Source of the DNA: Endozoicomonas sp. GU-1
GTDB taxonomy: Bacteria; Pseudomonadota; Gammaproteobacteria; Pseudomonadales; Endozoicomonadaceae
DNA length: 64,000 nucleotides
Reading direction: 5' to 3'
Assembly: GCF_027366395.1 (NCBI RefSeq)
Contig: NZ_CP114771.1
Location: forward strand, 3,844,001-3,908,000
This document shows positions 36,101-51,100 of the stretch, piece after piece. The translations under genes were made by a program, and so were the position numbers. How positions within the stretch are numbered: position 1 is the stretch's first letter; every line of letters starts with the position of its first letter. A model generated the notes under the pieces. The model did not search any database. It saw only the letters and a program-made list of their open reading frames with translations, and was not told the origin of the DNA.

Positions 36101-39100
36101 TTGCATGGCCAGTACGGCACCGGACGTTTCATCAATCACCTCGACCTGACCGGACACCGGCTGAGCCGACCAGGCGACACCGTAATCCAGGCTAAGGTTG
36201 TAGTTGATGTTTGGATGGCCCTGAATCACCTGCTCCACGACACCGTCTGCCGCACCGCCGCCACCATTAAACGCCAGGCGATTATCATAGAACTCTACCG
36301 TTCCGTTCAGCGTCCAGTCATCGGTGGTGGTGAAATCACTGTTGCTGACCAGATTGTTGTCCAGTTGCAGGTCGTTGTAGGTATCAAGATTGAGAATAAA
36401 TTCAGGTGCAAGAGAGTCGACTGCCGGGGTATTGATCACATGATCAGGGTTGGCGGCGCTGCGGGCTTGCAGGCTGACGTTGTCGACCACCAGGTCCCGA
36501 AGATCGCCATTTGCGGAGGTGTCCGAGATTCGCAGCACCAGGTTGCCCGTTGACTGTGCCGTGAACGTCAGGTTCAGGGTCTGCAGGGTCAGGGAGTCGC
36601 TGTCGAATGCCTGTGTAACCAGCACTTCACCGGATGCCTGATCAATCACCTCGACCTGACCGGATACCTGCTCGGCGGACCAGGCGGCACCGTAATCCAG
36701 ACTCAGGCTGTAGTTGATGTTCGGGTGGCCCTGAATCACCTGTTCCACCACGCCGTCGGTGGCACCGCCACCGCCATTGAACGCCAGGCGATTATCGTAC
36801 AACTCCACCGTTCCGGTCATGGTCCAGTCATCGTCACTGGTGAAAGCGCCGTTGCTCACCAGCTCAGTGTCCATCTGCAGGTCTCGGTAGAGAACCGGGT
36901 TGTCGGCGCTGCGGGCCTGCAGGTTGATGTTATCAACCACCATGTCGCGATTATTGACATCGATGGTAGTGTCAGAGATCCGCAACACCAGGTTGCCCGC
37001 TGACGGGGTGGTGAACGTCAGGTTCAGGGTCTGCAGGGTCATGGAGTCGCTGTTGAATGCCTGTGTGGCCAGCACCTCACCGGACGCTTCATCAACCACC
37101 TCCACCTGACCGGACACCGGTCCGTCCGACCAGGCGGCACCGTAATCCAGGCTCAGACTGTAATTAATGTCCGGATGGCCCTGAATCACCTGTTCCACGA
37201 AGCCGCCTGACGCACCACCCGCGCCGAATCCATTAAACGCCATACGGTTCCCATAGAACTCCACCGATCCGGTCAGGGCCCAGTGTTCATCGGTGGTGAA
37301 ATCGCCGTTGCGCACCAGGTTGGTGTCCAGTCGCAGATCCTGGTAGACCTCCGGGTCATGCTGGGCCGGTTCGCCGGTGATGGTCAGGGTAAAGTTGTCT
37401 GTGGCGCTGGCAATACCGTCGCTGGCCGTGACCGTTACCGACAGCGATCCCACATCACCACTGCCGGGCGTGCCGGAGAAGGTGGTGCTGGCAGCATCAA
37501 AGCTGAGCCAGGCGGGCAGGGCACTGCCATCGGCCAGGGTGGCGCTGTAGCTCAGGGCATCACCTTCCAGGTCGCTGAAGCTGTCTGCGGGCAGCTGGTA
37601 GCTGAAAGGGGTGTCCTGATCGGCACTCTGATCGACCAGGGCGACATCCAGCACTGGTCCGTCGTTGCTGCCGTTGAGGGTGATGGTCAGGGTGTGGCTG
37701 GTGCCATCCGCAGAGGTCACGGTCAGGGTCTCGGTGAGGGTTTCCCCCTCCCCGAGCTGCTGAATGGCCGACTGGCTGTTATCGGCGCTGTAGGTCCAGT
37801 GGCCACTGGCATCCAGGGTCAGTTCACCGTAGCTGCCGGTGAGGGTGGTGGCGATAAACTGGGCTTCACCGGCATCGCTGTCACTGATGGTCAGGGTACC
37901 GCTGGCGCTCAGGACGTCGCTGCTGTCTTCGGTCACTGTCGCACTGTCATCGCCAGCGATCACGGCCGGGTTATTGGCTACCCGGTCGGGGTTGTCAACG
38001 CTGCGGGCCTGCAGGCTGACATTGTCGACTACCATATCGCGATTATTGACATCGACGGTGGTGTCCGAGATCCGCAACACCAGGTTGCCCGCGGACGAGG
38101 CGGTGAACGCCAGGTTCAGGGTCTGCAGGATCATGGAGTCGCTGTTGAATGCCTGTGTAGCCAGCACCTCACCGGACGCTTCATCAACCACCTCCACCTG
38201 ACCGGACACCGGTCCGTCCGACCAGGCGGCACCGTAATCCAGGCTCAGACTGTAATTAATGTCCGGATGGCCCTGAATCACCTGTTCCACGAAGCCGCCT
38301 GACGCACCACCCGCGCCGAATCCATTAAACGCCATACGGTTCCCATAGAACTCCACCGATCCGGTCAGGGCCCAGTGTTCATCGGTGGTGAAATCGCCGT
38401 TGCGCACCAGGTTGGTGTCCAGCTGCAAATCCTGGTAGAGATCCTGCGCCACCGACACGGTGTAGGGCTGTTCGCTGAAGGCACCGAATGCATCGGTCAC
38501 CCGCACGGTCAGCTGATGGCGGTCGGCACTGTCATGATCCAGGACACCGGCGACGCTGATTGCGCCGGTATTGGCATCAATGGCAAACAGGCCACCGGCA
38601 TCGTCGGTGAGGCTGAAGGTCAGGCTATCACCATCGGCGTCCCTGGCCGACACCTGCCCCACCACCGTGCCCGGCTGGGCGCTCTCACTGATGCCCAGCG
38701 GAGTCACGAAGGACTGCAGGTCATCGCTCTGGGCGAGCTGGTAAAGCTCACTGACGTCGCTGGCTGAGAGGGTACTGTCGAGGATCATCAGATCCTTGAT
38801 GGTGCCATCGGTGGCGGCATCGAACGACCAGTTACTGGCACCGACCAGGTTGCTGGTCAACTCGACACCGGCGGGTCCCCGGCCGGGATTGTCCGCCACT
38901 TCAACACCGTTCTTGTACAGGTGCAAATGGCCATCAGCATCCACTGTCAGGGCCAGGTGGAAGGTTTCATCCAGAGAGAAGAAGTTATCAAACGCCACCG
39001 AGCCGACAATGCTGTCACCGTGGAAAATCTGGGCCTCTATTCGTCCTTCCGATGGGCTGGCGATCAGAATATTATCGGTACCAGCGCCATTGCCCAGGTC

Positions 39101-42100
39101 AACCATCCGTGCCCAGGCAGTGTGGCTGTGGTAGGTAAAGGTGGTGGCAATGGTCATCGTCCCGTCAAGGGTGATTGCCCCGATGGAACCACCGGCGTTG
39201 TTCAGTTGCACGCCTGAGTCACTGTGGGTGACGCCGCTGTTGAAGGTCAGTTGGTGGCCGTGGTCGGTCAGGTCGGCAGCCACATCACCGCTGCTGCCTG
39301 CCAGGGCAAAGGCTGCCAGGGCATCGGCACCGGGGAAGGCCTGCAACTCGGGTGCCTGATTGTCCGCCGGTGGGTTTGCGGGGTCGGCCGCTACCGCCAG
39401 GGTGAAGGTGTCCGAGGTACTGGCCAGGCCATCACTGGCAGTGACCGTAACGGACAGCGAGCCGACGTCACCACTGCCGGGCGTGCCGGAGAAGGTGGTG
39501 CTGGCGGCATCAAAGCTGAGCCAGGCGGGCAGGGCACTGCCATCGGCCAGGGTGGCGCTGTAGCTCAGGGCATCACCTTCCAGGTCGCTGAAGCTGTCTG
39601 CGGGCAGCTGGTAGCTGAAAGGGGTGTCCTGATCGGCACTCTGATCGACCAGGGCGACATCCAGCACTGGTCCGTCGTTGCTGCCGTTGAGGGTGATGGT
39701 CAGGGTGTGGCTGGTGCCATCCGCAGAGGTCACGGTCAGGGTCTCGGTGAGGGTTTCCCCCTCCCCGAGCTGCTGAATGGCCGACTGGCTGTTATCGGCG
39801 CTGTAGGTCCAGTGGCCACTGGCATCCAGGGTCAGTTCACCGTAGCTGCCGGTGAGGGTGGTGGCGATAAACTGGGCTTCACCGGCATCGCTGTCACTGA
39901 TGGTCAGGGTACCGCTGGCGCTCAGGACGTCGCTGCTGTCTTCGGTCACTGTCGCACTGTCATCGCCAGCGATCACGGCCGGGTTATTGGCTACCCGGTC
40001 GGGGTTGTCAACGCTGCGGGCCTGCAGGCTGACATTGTCGACTACCATATCGCGATTATTGACATCGACGGTGGTGTCCGAGATCCGCAACACCAGGTTG
40101 CCCGCGGACGAGGCGGTGAACGCCAGGTTCAGGGTCTGCAGGATCATGGAGTCGCTGTTGAATGCCTGTGTAGCCAGCACCTCACCGGACGCTTCATCAA
40201 CCACCTCCACCTGACCGGACACCGGTCCGTCCGACCAGGCGGCACCGTAATCCAGGCTCAGACTGTAATTAATGTCCGGATGGCCCTGAATCACCTGTTC
40301 CACGAAGCCGCCTGACGCACCACCCGCGCCGAATCCATTAAACGCCATACGGTTCCCATAGAACTCCACCGATCCGGTCAGGGCCCAGTGTTCATCGGTG
40401 GTGAAATCGCCGTTGCGCACCAGGTTGGTGTCCAGCTGCAAATCCTGGTAGAGATCCTGCGCCACCGACACGGTGTAGGGCTGTTCGCTGAAGGCACCGA
40501 ATGCATCGGTCACCCGCACGGTCAGCTGATGGCGGTCGGCACTGTCATGATCCAGGACACCGGCGACGCTGATTGCGCCGGTATTGGCATCAATGGCAAA
40601 CAGGCCACCGGCATCGTCGGTGAGGCTGAAGGTCAGGCTATCACCATCGGCGTCCCTGGCCGACACCTGCCCCACCACCGTGCCCGGCTGGGCGCTCTCA
40701 CTGATGCCCAGCGGAGTCACGAAGGACTGCAGGTCATCGCTCTGGGCGAGCTGGTAAAGCTCACTGACGTCGCTGGCTGAGAGGGTACTGTCGAGGATCA
40801 TCAGATCCTTGATGGTGCCATCGGTGGCGGCATCGAACGACCAGTTACTGGCACCGACCAGGTTGCTGGTCAACTCGACACCGGCGGGTCCCCGGCCGGG
40901 ATTGTCCGCCACTTCAACACCGTTCTTGTACAGGTGCAAATGGCCATCAGCATCCACTGTCAGGGCCAGGTGGAAGGTTTCATCCAGAGAGAAGAAGTTA
41001 TCAAACGCCACCGAGCCGACAATGCTGTCACCGTGGAAAATCTGGGCCTCTATTCGTCCTTCCGATGGGCTGGCGATCAGAATATTATCGGTACCAGCGC
41101 CATTGCCCAGGTCAACCATCCGTGCCCAGGCAGTGTGGCTGTGGTAGGTAAAGGTGGTGGCAATGGTCATCGTCCCGTCAAGGGTGATTGCCCCGATGGA
41201 ACCACCGGCGTTGTTCAGTTGCACGCCTGAGTCACTGTGGGTGACGCCGCTGTTGAAGGTCAGTTGGTGGCCGTGGTCGGTCAGGTCGGCAGCCACATCA
41301 CCGCTGCTGCCTGCCAGGGCAAAGGCTGCCAGGGCATCGGCACCGGGGAAGGCCTGCAACTCGGGTGCCTGATTGTCCGCCGGTGGGTTTGCGGGGTCGG
41401 CCGCTACCGCCAGGGTGAAGGTGTCCGAGGCACTGGCCAGGCCATCACTGGCAGTGACCGTAACGGACAGCGAGCCGACGTCACCACTGCCGGGCGTGCC
41501 GGAGAAGGTGGTGCTGGCGGCATCAAAGCTGAGCCAGGCGGGCAGGGCACTGCCATCGGCCAGGGTGGCGCTGTAGCTCAGGGCATCACCTTCCAGGTCG
41601 CTGAAGCTGTCTGCGGGCAGCTGGTAGCTGAAAGGGGTGTCCTGATCGGCACTCTGATCGACCAGGGCGACATCCAGCACTGGTCCGTCGTTGCTGCCGT
41701 TGAGGGTGATGGTCAGGGTGTGGCTGGTGCCATCCGCAGAGGTCACGGTCAGGGTCTCGGTGAGGGTTTCCCCCTCCCCGAGCTGCTGAATGGCCGACTG
41801 GCTGTTATCGGCGCTGTAGGTCCAGTGGCCACTGGCATCCAGGGTCAGTTCACCGTAGCTGCCGGTGAGGGTGGTGGCGATAAACTGGGCTTCACCGGCA
41901 TCGCTGTCACTGATGGTCAGGGTACCGCTGGCGCTCAGGACGTCGCTGCTGTCTTCGGTCACTGTCGCACTGTCATCGCCAGCGATCACGGCCGGGTTAT
42001 TGGCTACCCGGTCGGGGTTGTCAACGCTGCGGGCCTGCAGGCTGACATTGTCGACTACCATATCGCGATTATTGACATCGACGGTGGTGTCCGAGATCCG

Positions 42101-45100
42101 CAACACCAGGTTGCCCGCGGACGAGGCGGTGAACGCCAGGTTCAGGGTCTGCAGGATCATGGAGTCGCTGTTGAATGCCTGTGTAGCCAGCACCTCACCG
42201 GACGCTTCATCAACCACCTCCACCTGACCGGACACCGGTCCGTCCGACCAGGCGGCACCGTAATCCAGGCTCAGACTGTAATTAATGTCCGGATGGCCCT
42301 GAATCACCTGTTCCACGAAGCCGCCTGACGCACCACCCGCGCCGAATCCATTAAACGCCATACGGTTCCCATAGAACTCCACCGATCCGGTCAGGGCCCA
42401 GTGTTCATCGGTGGTGAAATCGCCGTTGCGCACCAGGTTGGTGTCCAGCTGCAAATCCTGGTAGAGATCCTGCGCCACCGACACGGTGTAGGGCTGTTCG
42501 CTGAAGGCACCGAATGCATCGGTCACCCGCACGGTCAGCTGATGGCGGTCGGCACTGTCATGATCCAGGACACCGGCGACGCTGATTGCGCCGGTATTGG
42601 CATCAATGGCAAACAGGCCACCGGCATCGTCGGTGAGGCTGAAGGTCAGGCTATCACCATCGGCGTCCCTGGCCGACACCTGCCCCACCACCGTGCCCGG
42701 CTGGGCGCTCTCACTGATGCCCAGCGGAGTCACGAAGGACTGCAGGTCATCGCTCTGGGCGAGCTGGTAAAGCTCACTGACGTCGCTGGCTGAGAGGGTA
42801 CTGTCGAGGATCATCAGATCCTTGATGGTGCCATCGGTGGCGGCATCGAACGACCAGTTACTGGCACCGACCAGGTTGCTGGTCAACTCGACACCGGCGG
42901 GTCCCCGGCCGGGATTGTCCGCCACTTCAACACCGTTCTTGTACAGGTGCAAATGGCCATCAGCATCCACTGTCAGGGCCAGGTGGAAGGTTTCATCCAG
43001 AGAGAAGAAGTTATCAAACGCCACCGAGCCGACAATGCTGTCACCGTGGAAAATCTGGGCCTCTATTCGTCCTTCCGATGGGCTGGCGATCAGAATATTA
43101 TCGGTACCAGCGCCATTGCCCAGGTCAACCATCCGTGCCCAGGCAGTGTGGCTGTGGTAGGTAAAGGTGGTGGCAATGGTCATCGTCCCGTCAAGGGTGA
43201 TTGCCCCGATGGAACCACCGGCGTTGTTCAGTTGCACGCCTGAGTCACTGTGGGTGACGCCGCTGTTGAAGGTCAGTTGGTGGCCGTGGTCGGTCAGGTC
43301 GGCAGCCACATCACCGCTGCTGCCTGCCAGGGCAAAGGCTGCCAGGGCATCGGCACCGGGGAAGGCCTGCAACTCGGGTGCCTGATTGTCCGCCGGTGGG
43401 TTTGCGGGGTCGGCCGCTACCGCCAGGGTGAAGGTGTCCGAGGCACTGGCCAGGCCATCACTGGCAGTGACCGTAACGGACAGCGAGCCGACGTCACCAC
43501 TGCCGGGCGTGCCGGAGAAGGTGGTGCTGGCGGCATCAAAGCTGAGCCAGGCGGGCAGGGCACTGCCATCGGCCAGGGTGGCGCTGTAGCTCAGGGCATC
43601 ACCTTCCAGGTCGCTGAAGCTGTCTGCGGGCAGCTGGTAGCTGAAAGGGGTGTCCTGATCGGCACTCTGATCGACCAGGGCGACATCCAGCACTGGTCCG
43701 TCGTTGCTGCCGTTGAGGGTGATGGTCAGGGTGTGGCTGGTGCCATCCGCAGAGGTCACGGTCAGGGTCTCGGTGAGGGTTTCCCCCTCCCCGAGCTGCT
43801 GAATGGCCGACTGGCTGTTATCGGCGCTGTAGGTCCAGTGGCCACTGGCATCCAGGGTCAGTTCACCGTAGCTGCCGGTGAGGGTGGTGGCGATAAACTG
43901 GGCTTCACCGGCATCGCTGTCACTGATGGTCAGGGTACCGCTGGCGCTCAGGACGTCGCTGCTGTCTTCGGTCACTGTCGCACTGTCATCGCCAGCGATC
44001 ACGGCCGGGTTATTGGCTACCCGGTCGGGGTTGTCAACGCTGCGGGCCTGCAGGCTGACATTGTCGACTACCATATCGCGATTATTGACATCGACGGTGG
44101 TGTCCGAGATCCGCAACACCAGGTTGCCCGCGGACGAGGCGGTGAACGCCAGGTTCAGGGTCTGCAGGATCATGGAGTCGCTGTTGAATGCCTGTGTAGC
44201 CAGCACCTCACCGGACGCTTCATCAACCACCTCCACCTGACCGGACACCGGTCCGTCCGACCAGGCGGCACCGTAATCCAGGCTCAGACTGTAATTAATG
44301 TCCGGATGGCCCTGAATCACCTGTTCCACGAAGCCGCCTGACGCACCACCCGCGCCGAATCCATTAAACGCCATACGGTTCCCATAGAACTCCACCGATC
44401 CGGTCAGGGCCCAGTGTTCATCGGTGGTGAAATCGCCGTTGCGCACCAGGTTGGTGTCCAGCTGCAAATCCTGGTAGAGATCCTGCGCCACCGACACGGT
44501 GTAGGGCTGTTCGCTGAAGGCACCGAATGCATCGGTCACCCGCACGGTCAGCTGATGGCGGTCGGCACTGTCATGATCCAGGACACCGGCGACGCTGATT
44601 GCGCCGGTATTGGCATCAATGGCAAACAGGCCACCGGCATCGTCGGTGAGGCTGAAGGTCAGGCTATCACCATCGGCGTCCCTGGCCGACACCTGCCCCA
44701 CCACCGTGCCCGGCTGGGCGCTCTCACTGATGCCCAGCGGAGTCACGAAGGACTGCAGGTCATCGCTCTGGGCGAGCTGGTAAAGCTCACTGACGTCGCT
44801 GGCTGAGAGGGTACTGTCGAGGATCATCAGATCCTTGATGGTGCCATCGGTGGCGGCATCGAACGACCAGTTACTGGCACCGACCAGGTTGCTGGTCAAC
44901 TCGACACCGGCGGGTCCCCGGCCGGGATTGTCCGCCACTTCAACACCGTTCTTGTACAGGTGCAAATGGCCATCAGCATCCACTGTCAGGGCCAGGTGGA
45001 AGGTTTCATCCAGAGAGAAGAAGTTATCAAACGCCACCGAGCCGACAATGCTGTCACCGTGGAAAATCTGGGCCTCTATTCGTCCTTCCGATGGGCTGGC

Positions 45101-48100
45101 GATCAGAATATTATCGGTACCAGCGCCATTGCCCAGGTCAACCATCCGTGCCCAGGCAGTGTGGCTGTGGTAGGTAAAGGTGGTGGCAATGGTCATCGTC
45201 CCGTCAAGGGTGATTGCCCCGATGGAACCACCGGCGTTGTTCAGTTGCACGCCTGAGTCACTGTGGGTGACGCCGCTGTTGAAGGTCAGTTGGTGGCCGT
45301 GGTCGGTCAGGTCGGCAGCCACATCACCGCTGCTGCCTGCCAGGGCAAAGGCTGCCAGGGCATCGGCACCGGGGAAGGCCTGCAACTCGGGTGCCTGATT
45401 GTCCGCCGGTGGGTTTGCGGGGTCGGCCGCTACCGCCAGGGTGAAGGTGTCCGAGGCACTGGCCAGGCCATCACTGGCAGTGACCGTAACGGACAGCGAG
45501 CCGACGTCACCACTGCCGGGCGTGCCGGAGAAGGTGGTGCTGGCGGCATCAAAGCTGAGCCAGGCGGGCAGGGCACTGCCATCGGCCAGGGTGGCGCTGT
45601 AGCTCAGGGCATCACCTTCCAGGTCGCTGAAGCTGTCTGCGGGCAGCTGGTAGCTGAAAGGGGTGTCCTGATCGGCACTCTGATCGACCAGGGCGACATC
45701 CAGCACTGGTCCGTCGTTGCTGCCGTTGAGGGTGATGGTCAGGGTGTGGCTGGTGCCATCCGCAGAGGTCACGGTCAGGGTCTCGGTGAGGGTTTCCCCC
45801 TCCCCGAGCTGCTGAATGGCCGACTGGCTGTTATCGGCGCTGTAGGTCCAGTGGCCACTGGCATCCAGGGTCAGTTCACCGTAGCTGCCGGTGAGGGTGG
45901 TGGCGATAAACTGGGCTTCACCGGCATCGCTGTCACTGATGGTCAGGGTACCGCTGGCGCTCAGGACGTCGCTGCTGTCTTCGGTCACTGTCGCACTGTC
46001 ATCGCCAGCGATCACGGCCGGGTTATTGGCTACCCGGTCGGGGTTGTCAACGCTGCGGGCCTGCAGGCTGACATTGTCGACTACCATATCGCGATTATTG
46101 ACATCGACGGTGGTGTCCGAGATCCGCAACACCAGGTTGCCCGCGGACGAGGCGGTGAACGCCAGGTTCAGGGTCTGCAGGATCATGGAGTCGCTGTTGA
46201 ATGCCTGTGTAGCCAGCACCTCACCGGACGCTTCATCAACCACCTCCACCTGACCGGACACCGGTCCGTCCGACCAGGCGGCACCGTAATCCAGGCTCAG
46301 ACTGTAATTAATGTCCGGATGGCCCTGAATCACCTGTTCCACGAAGCCGCCTGACGCACCACCCGCGCCGAATCCATTAAACGCCATACGGTTCCCATAG
46401 AACTCCACCGATCCGGTCAGGGCCCAGTGTTCATCGGTGGTGAAATCGCCGTTGCGCACCAGGTTGGTGTCCAGCTGCAAATCCTGGTAGAGATCCTGCG
46501 CCACCGACACGGTGTAGGGCTGTTCGCTGAAGGCACCGAATGCATCGGTCACCCGCACGGTCAGCTGATGGCGGTCGGCACTGTCATGATCCAGGACACC
46601 GGCGACGCTGATTGCGCCGGTATTGGCATCAATGGCAAACAGGCCACCGGCATCGTCGGTGAGGCTGAAGGTCAGGCTATCACCATCGGCGTCCCTGGCC
46701 GACACCTGCCCCACCACCGTGCCCGGCTGGGCGCTCTCACTGATGCCCAGCGGAGTCACGAAGGACTGCAGGTCATCGCTCTGGGCGAGCTGGTAAAGCT
46801 CACTGACGTCGCTGGCTGAGAGGGTACTGTCGAGGATCATCAGATCCTTGATGGTGCCATCGGTGGCGGCATCGAACGACCAGTTACTGGCACCGACCAG
46901 GTTGCTGGTCAACTCGACACCGGCGGGTCCCCGGCCGGGATTGTCCGCCACTTCAACACCGTTCTTGTACAGGTGCAAATGGCCATCAGCATCCACTGTC
47001 AGGGCCAGGTGGAAGGTTTCATCCAGAGAGAAGAAGTTATCAAACGCCACCGAGCCGACAATGCTGTCACCGTGGAAAATCTGGGCCTCTATTCGTCCTT
47101 CCGATGGGCTGGCGATCAGAATATTATCGGTACCAGCGCCATTGCCCAAGTCAACCATCCGTGCCCAGGCAGTGTGGCTGTGGTAGGTAAAGGTGGTGGC
47201 AATGGTCATCGTCCCGTCAAGGGTGATTGCCCCGATGGAACCACCGGCGTTGTTCAGTTGCACGCCTGAGTCACTGTGGGTGACGCCGCTGTTGAAGGTC
47301 AGTTGGTGGCCGTGGTCGGTCAGGTCGGCAGCCACATCACCGCTGCTGCCTGCCAGGGCAAAGGCTGCCAGGGCATCGGCACCGGGGAAGGCCTGCAACT
47401 CGGGTGCCTGATTGTCCGCCGGTGGGTTTGCGGGGTCGGCCGCTACCGCCAGGGTGAAGGTGTCCGAGGCACTGGCCAGGCCATCACTGGCAGTGACCGT
47501 AACGGACAGCGAGCCGACGTCACCACTGCCGGGCGTGCCGGAGAAGGTGGTGCTGGCGGCATCAAAGCTGAGCCAGGCGGGCAGGGCACTGCCATCGGCC
47601 AGGGTGGCGCTGTAGCTCAGGGCATCACCTTCCAGGTCGCTGAAGCTGTCTGCGGGCAGCTGGTAGCTGAAAGGGGTGTCCTGATCGGCACTCTGATCGA
47701 CCAGGGCGACATCCAGCACTGGTCCGTCGTTGCTGCCGTTGAGGGTGATGGTCAGGGTGTGGCTGGTGCCATCCGCAGAGGTCACGGTCAGGGTCTCGGT
47801 GAGGGTCTCCCCCTCCCCGAGCTGCTGAATGGCCGACTGGCTGTTATCGGCGCTGTAGGTCCACTGGCCACTGGCATCCAGGGTCAGTTCACCGTAGCTG
47901 CCGGTGAGGGTGGTGGCGATAAACTGGGCTTCACCGGCATCGCTGTCACTGATGGTCAGGGTACCGCTGGCGCTCAGGACGTCGCTGCTGTCTTCGGTCA
48001 CTGTCGCACTGTCATCGCCAGCGATCACGGCCGGGTTATTGGCTACCCGGTCGGGGTTGTCAACGCTGCGGGCCTGCAGGCTGACATTGTCGACTACCAT

Positions 48101-51100
48101 ATCGCGATTATTGACATCGACGGTGGTGTCCGAGATCCGCAACACCAGGTTGCCCGCGGACGAGGCGGTGAACGCCAGGTTCAGGGTCTGCAGGATCATG
48201 GAGTCGCTGTTGAATGCCTGTGTAGCCAGCACCTCACCGGACGCTTCATCAACCACCTCCACCTGACCGGACACCGGTCCGTCCGACCAGGCGGCACCGT
48301 AATCCAGGCTCAGACTGTAATTAATGTCCGGATGGCCCTGAATCACCTGTTCCACGAAGCCGCCTGACGCACCACCCGCGCCGAATCCATTAAACGCCAT
48401 ACGGTTCCCATAGAACTCCACCGATCCGGTCAGGGCCCAGTGTTCATCGGTGGTGAAATCGCCGTTGCGCACCAGGTTGGTGTCCAGCTGCAAATCCTGG
48501 TAGAGATCCTGCGCCACCGACACGGTGTAGGGCTGTTCGCTGAAGGCACCGAATGCATCGGTCACCCGCACGGTCAGCTGATGGCGGTCGGCACTGTCAT
48601 GATCCAGGACACCGGCGACGCTGATTGCGCCGGTATTGGCATCAATGGCAAACAGGCCACCGGCATCGTCGGTGAGGCTGAAGGTCAGGCTATCACCATC
48701 GGCGTCCCTGGCCGACACCTGCCCCACCACCGTGCCCGGCTGGGCGCTCTCACTGATGCCCAGCGGAGTCACGAAGGACTGCAGGTCATCGCTCTGGGCG
48801 AGCTGGTAAAGCTCACTGACGTCGCTGGCTGAGAGGGTACTGTCGAGGATCATCAGATCCTTGATGGTGCCATCGGTGGCGGCATCGAACGACCAGTTAC
48901 TGGCACCGACCAGGTTGCTGGTCAACTCGACACCGGCGGGTCCCCGGCCGGGATTGTCCGCCACTTCAACACCGTTCTTGTACAGGTGCAAATGGCCATC
49001 AGCATCCACTGTCAGGGCCAGGTGGAAGGTTTCATCCAGAGAGAAGAAGTTATCAAACGCCACCGAGCCGACAATGCTGTCACCGTGGAAAATCTGGGCC
49101 TCTATTCGTCCTTCCGATGGGCTGGCGATCAGAATATTATCGGTACCAGCGCCATTGCCCAAGTCAACCATCCGTGCCCAGGCAGTGTGGCTGTGGTAGG
49201 TAAAGGTGGTGGCAATGGTCATCGTCCCGTCAAGGGTGATTGCCCCGATGGAACCACCGGCGTTGTTCAGTTGCACGCCTGAGTCACTGTGGGTGACGCC
49301 GCTGTTGAAGGTCAGTTGGTGGCCGTGGTCGGTCAGGTCGGCAGCCACATCACCGCTGCTGCCTGCCAGGGCAAAGGCTGCCAGGGCATCGGCACCGGGG
49401 AAGGCCTGCAACTCGGGTGCCTGATTGTCCGCCGGTGGGTTTGCGGGGTCGGCCGCTACCGCCAGGGTGAAGGTGTCCGAGGCACTGGCCAGGCCATCAC
49501 TGGCAGTGACCGTAACGGACAGCGAGCCGACGTCACCACTGCCGGGCGTGCCGGAGAAGGTGGTGCTGGCGGCATCAAAGCTGAGCCAGGCGGGCAGGGC
49601 ACTGCCATCGGCCAGGGTGGCGCTGTAGCTCAGGGCATCACCTTCCAGGTCGCTGAAGCTGTCTGCGGGCAGCTGGTAGCTGAAAGGGGTGTCCTGATCG
49701 GCACTCTGATCGACCAGGGCGACATCCAGCACTGGTCCGTCGTTGCTGCCGTTGAGGGTGATGGTCAGGGTGTGGCTGGTGCCATCCGCAGAGGTCACGG
49801 TCAGGGTCTCGGTGAGGGCTTCCCCCTCCCCGAGCTGCTGAATGGCCGACTGGCTGTTATCGGCGCTGTAGGTCCACTGGCCACTGGCATCCAGGGTCAG
49901 TTCACCGTAGCTGCCGGTGAGGGTGGTGGCGATAAACTGGGCTTCACCGGCATCGCTGTCACTGATGGTCAGGGTACCGCTGGCGCTCAGGACGTCGCTG
50001 CTGTCTTCGGTCACTGTCGCACTGTCATCGCCAGCGATCACGGCCGGGTTATTGGCTACCCGGTCGGGGTTGTCAACGCTGCGGGCCTGCAGGCTGACAT
50101 TGTCGACTACCATATCGCGATTATTGACATCGACGGTGGTGTCCGAGATCCGCAACACCAGGTTGCCCGCGGACGAGGCGGTGAACGCCAGGTTCAGGGT
50201 CTGCAGGATCATGGAGTCGCTGTTGAATGCCTGTGTAGCCAGCACCTCACCGGACGCTTCATCAACCACCTCCACCTGACCGGACACCGGTCCGTCCGAC
50301 CAGGCGGCACCGTAATCCAGGCTCAGACTGTAATTAATGTCCGGATGGCCCTGAATCACCTGTTCCACGAAGCCGCCTGACGCACCACCCGCGCCGAATC
50401 CATTAAACGCCATACGGTTCCCATAGAACTCCACCGATCCGGTCAGGGCCCAGTGTTCATCGGTGGTGAAATCGCCGTTGCGCACCAGGTTGGTGTCCAG
50501 CTGCAAATCCTGGTAGAGATCCTGCGCCACCGACACGGTGTAGGGCTGTTCGCTGAAGGCACCGAATGCATCGGTCACCCGCACGGTCAGCTGATGGCGG
50601 TCGGCACTGTCATGATCCAGGACACCGGCGACGCTGATTGCGCCGGTATTGGCATCAATGGCAAACAGGCCACCGGCATCGTCGGTGAGGCTGAAGGTCA
50701 GGCTATCACCATCGGCGTCCCTGGCCGACACCTGCCCCACCACCGTGCCCGGCTGGGCGCTCTCACTGATGCCCAGCGGAGTCACGAAGGACTGCAGGTC
50801 ATCGCTCTGGGCGAGCTGGTAAAGCTCACTGACGTCGCTGGCTGAGAGGGTACTGTCGAGGATCATCAGATCCTTGATGGTGCCATCGGTGGCGGCATCG
50901 AACGACCAGTTACTGGCACCGACCAGGTTGCTGGTCAACTCGACACCGGCGGGTCCCCGGCCGGGATTGTCCGCCACTTCAACACCGTTCTTGTACAGGT
51001 GCAAATGGCCATCAGCATCCACTGTCAGGGCCAGGTGGAAGGTTTCATCCAGAGAGAAGAAGTTATCAAACGCCACCGAGCCGACAATGCTGTCACCGTG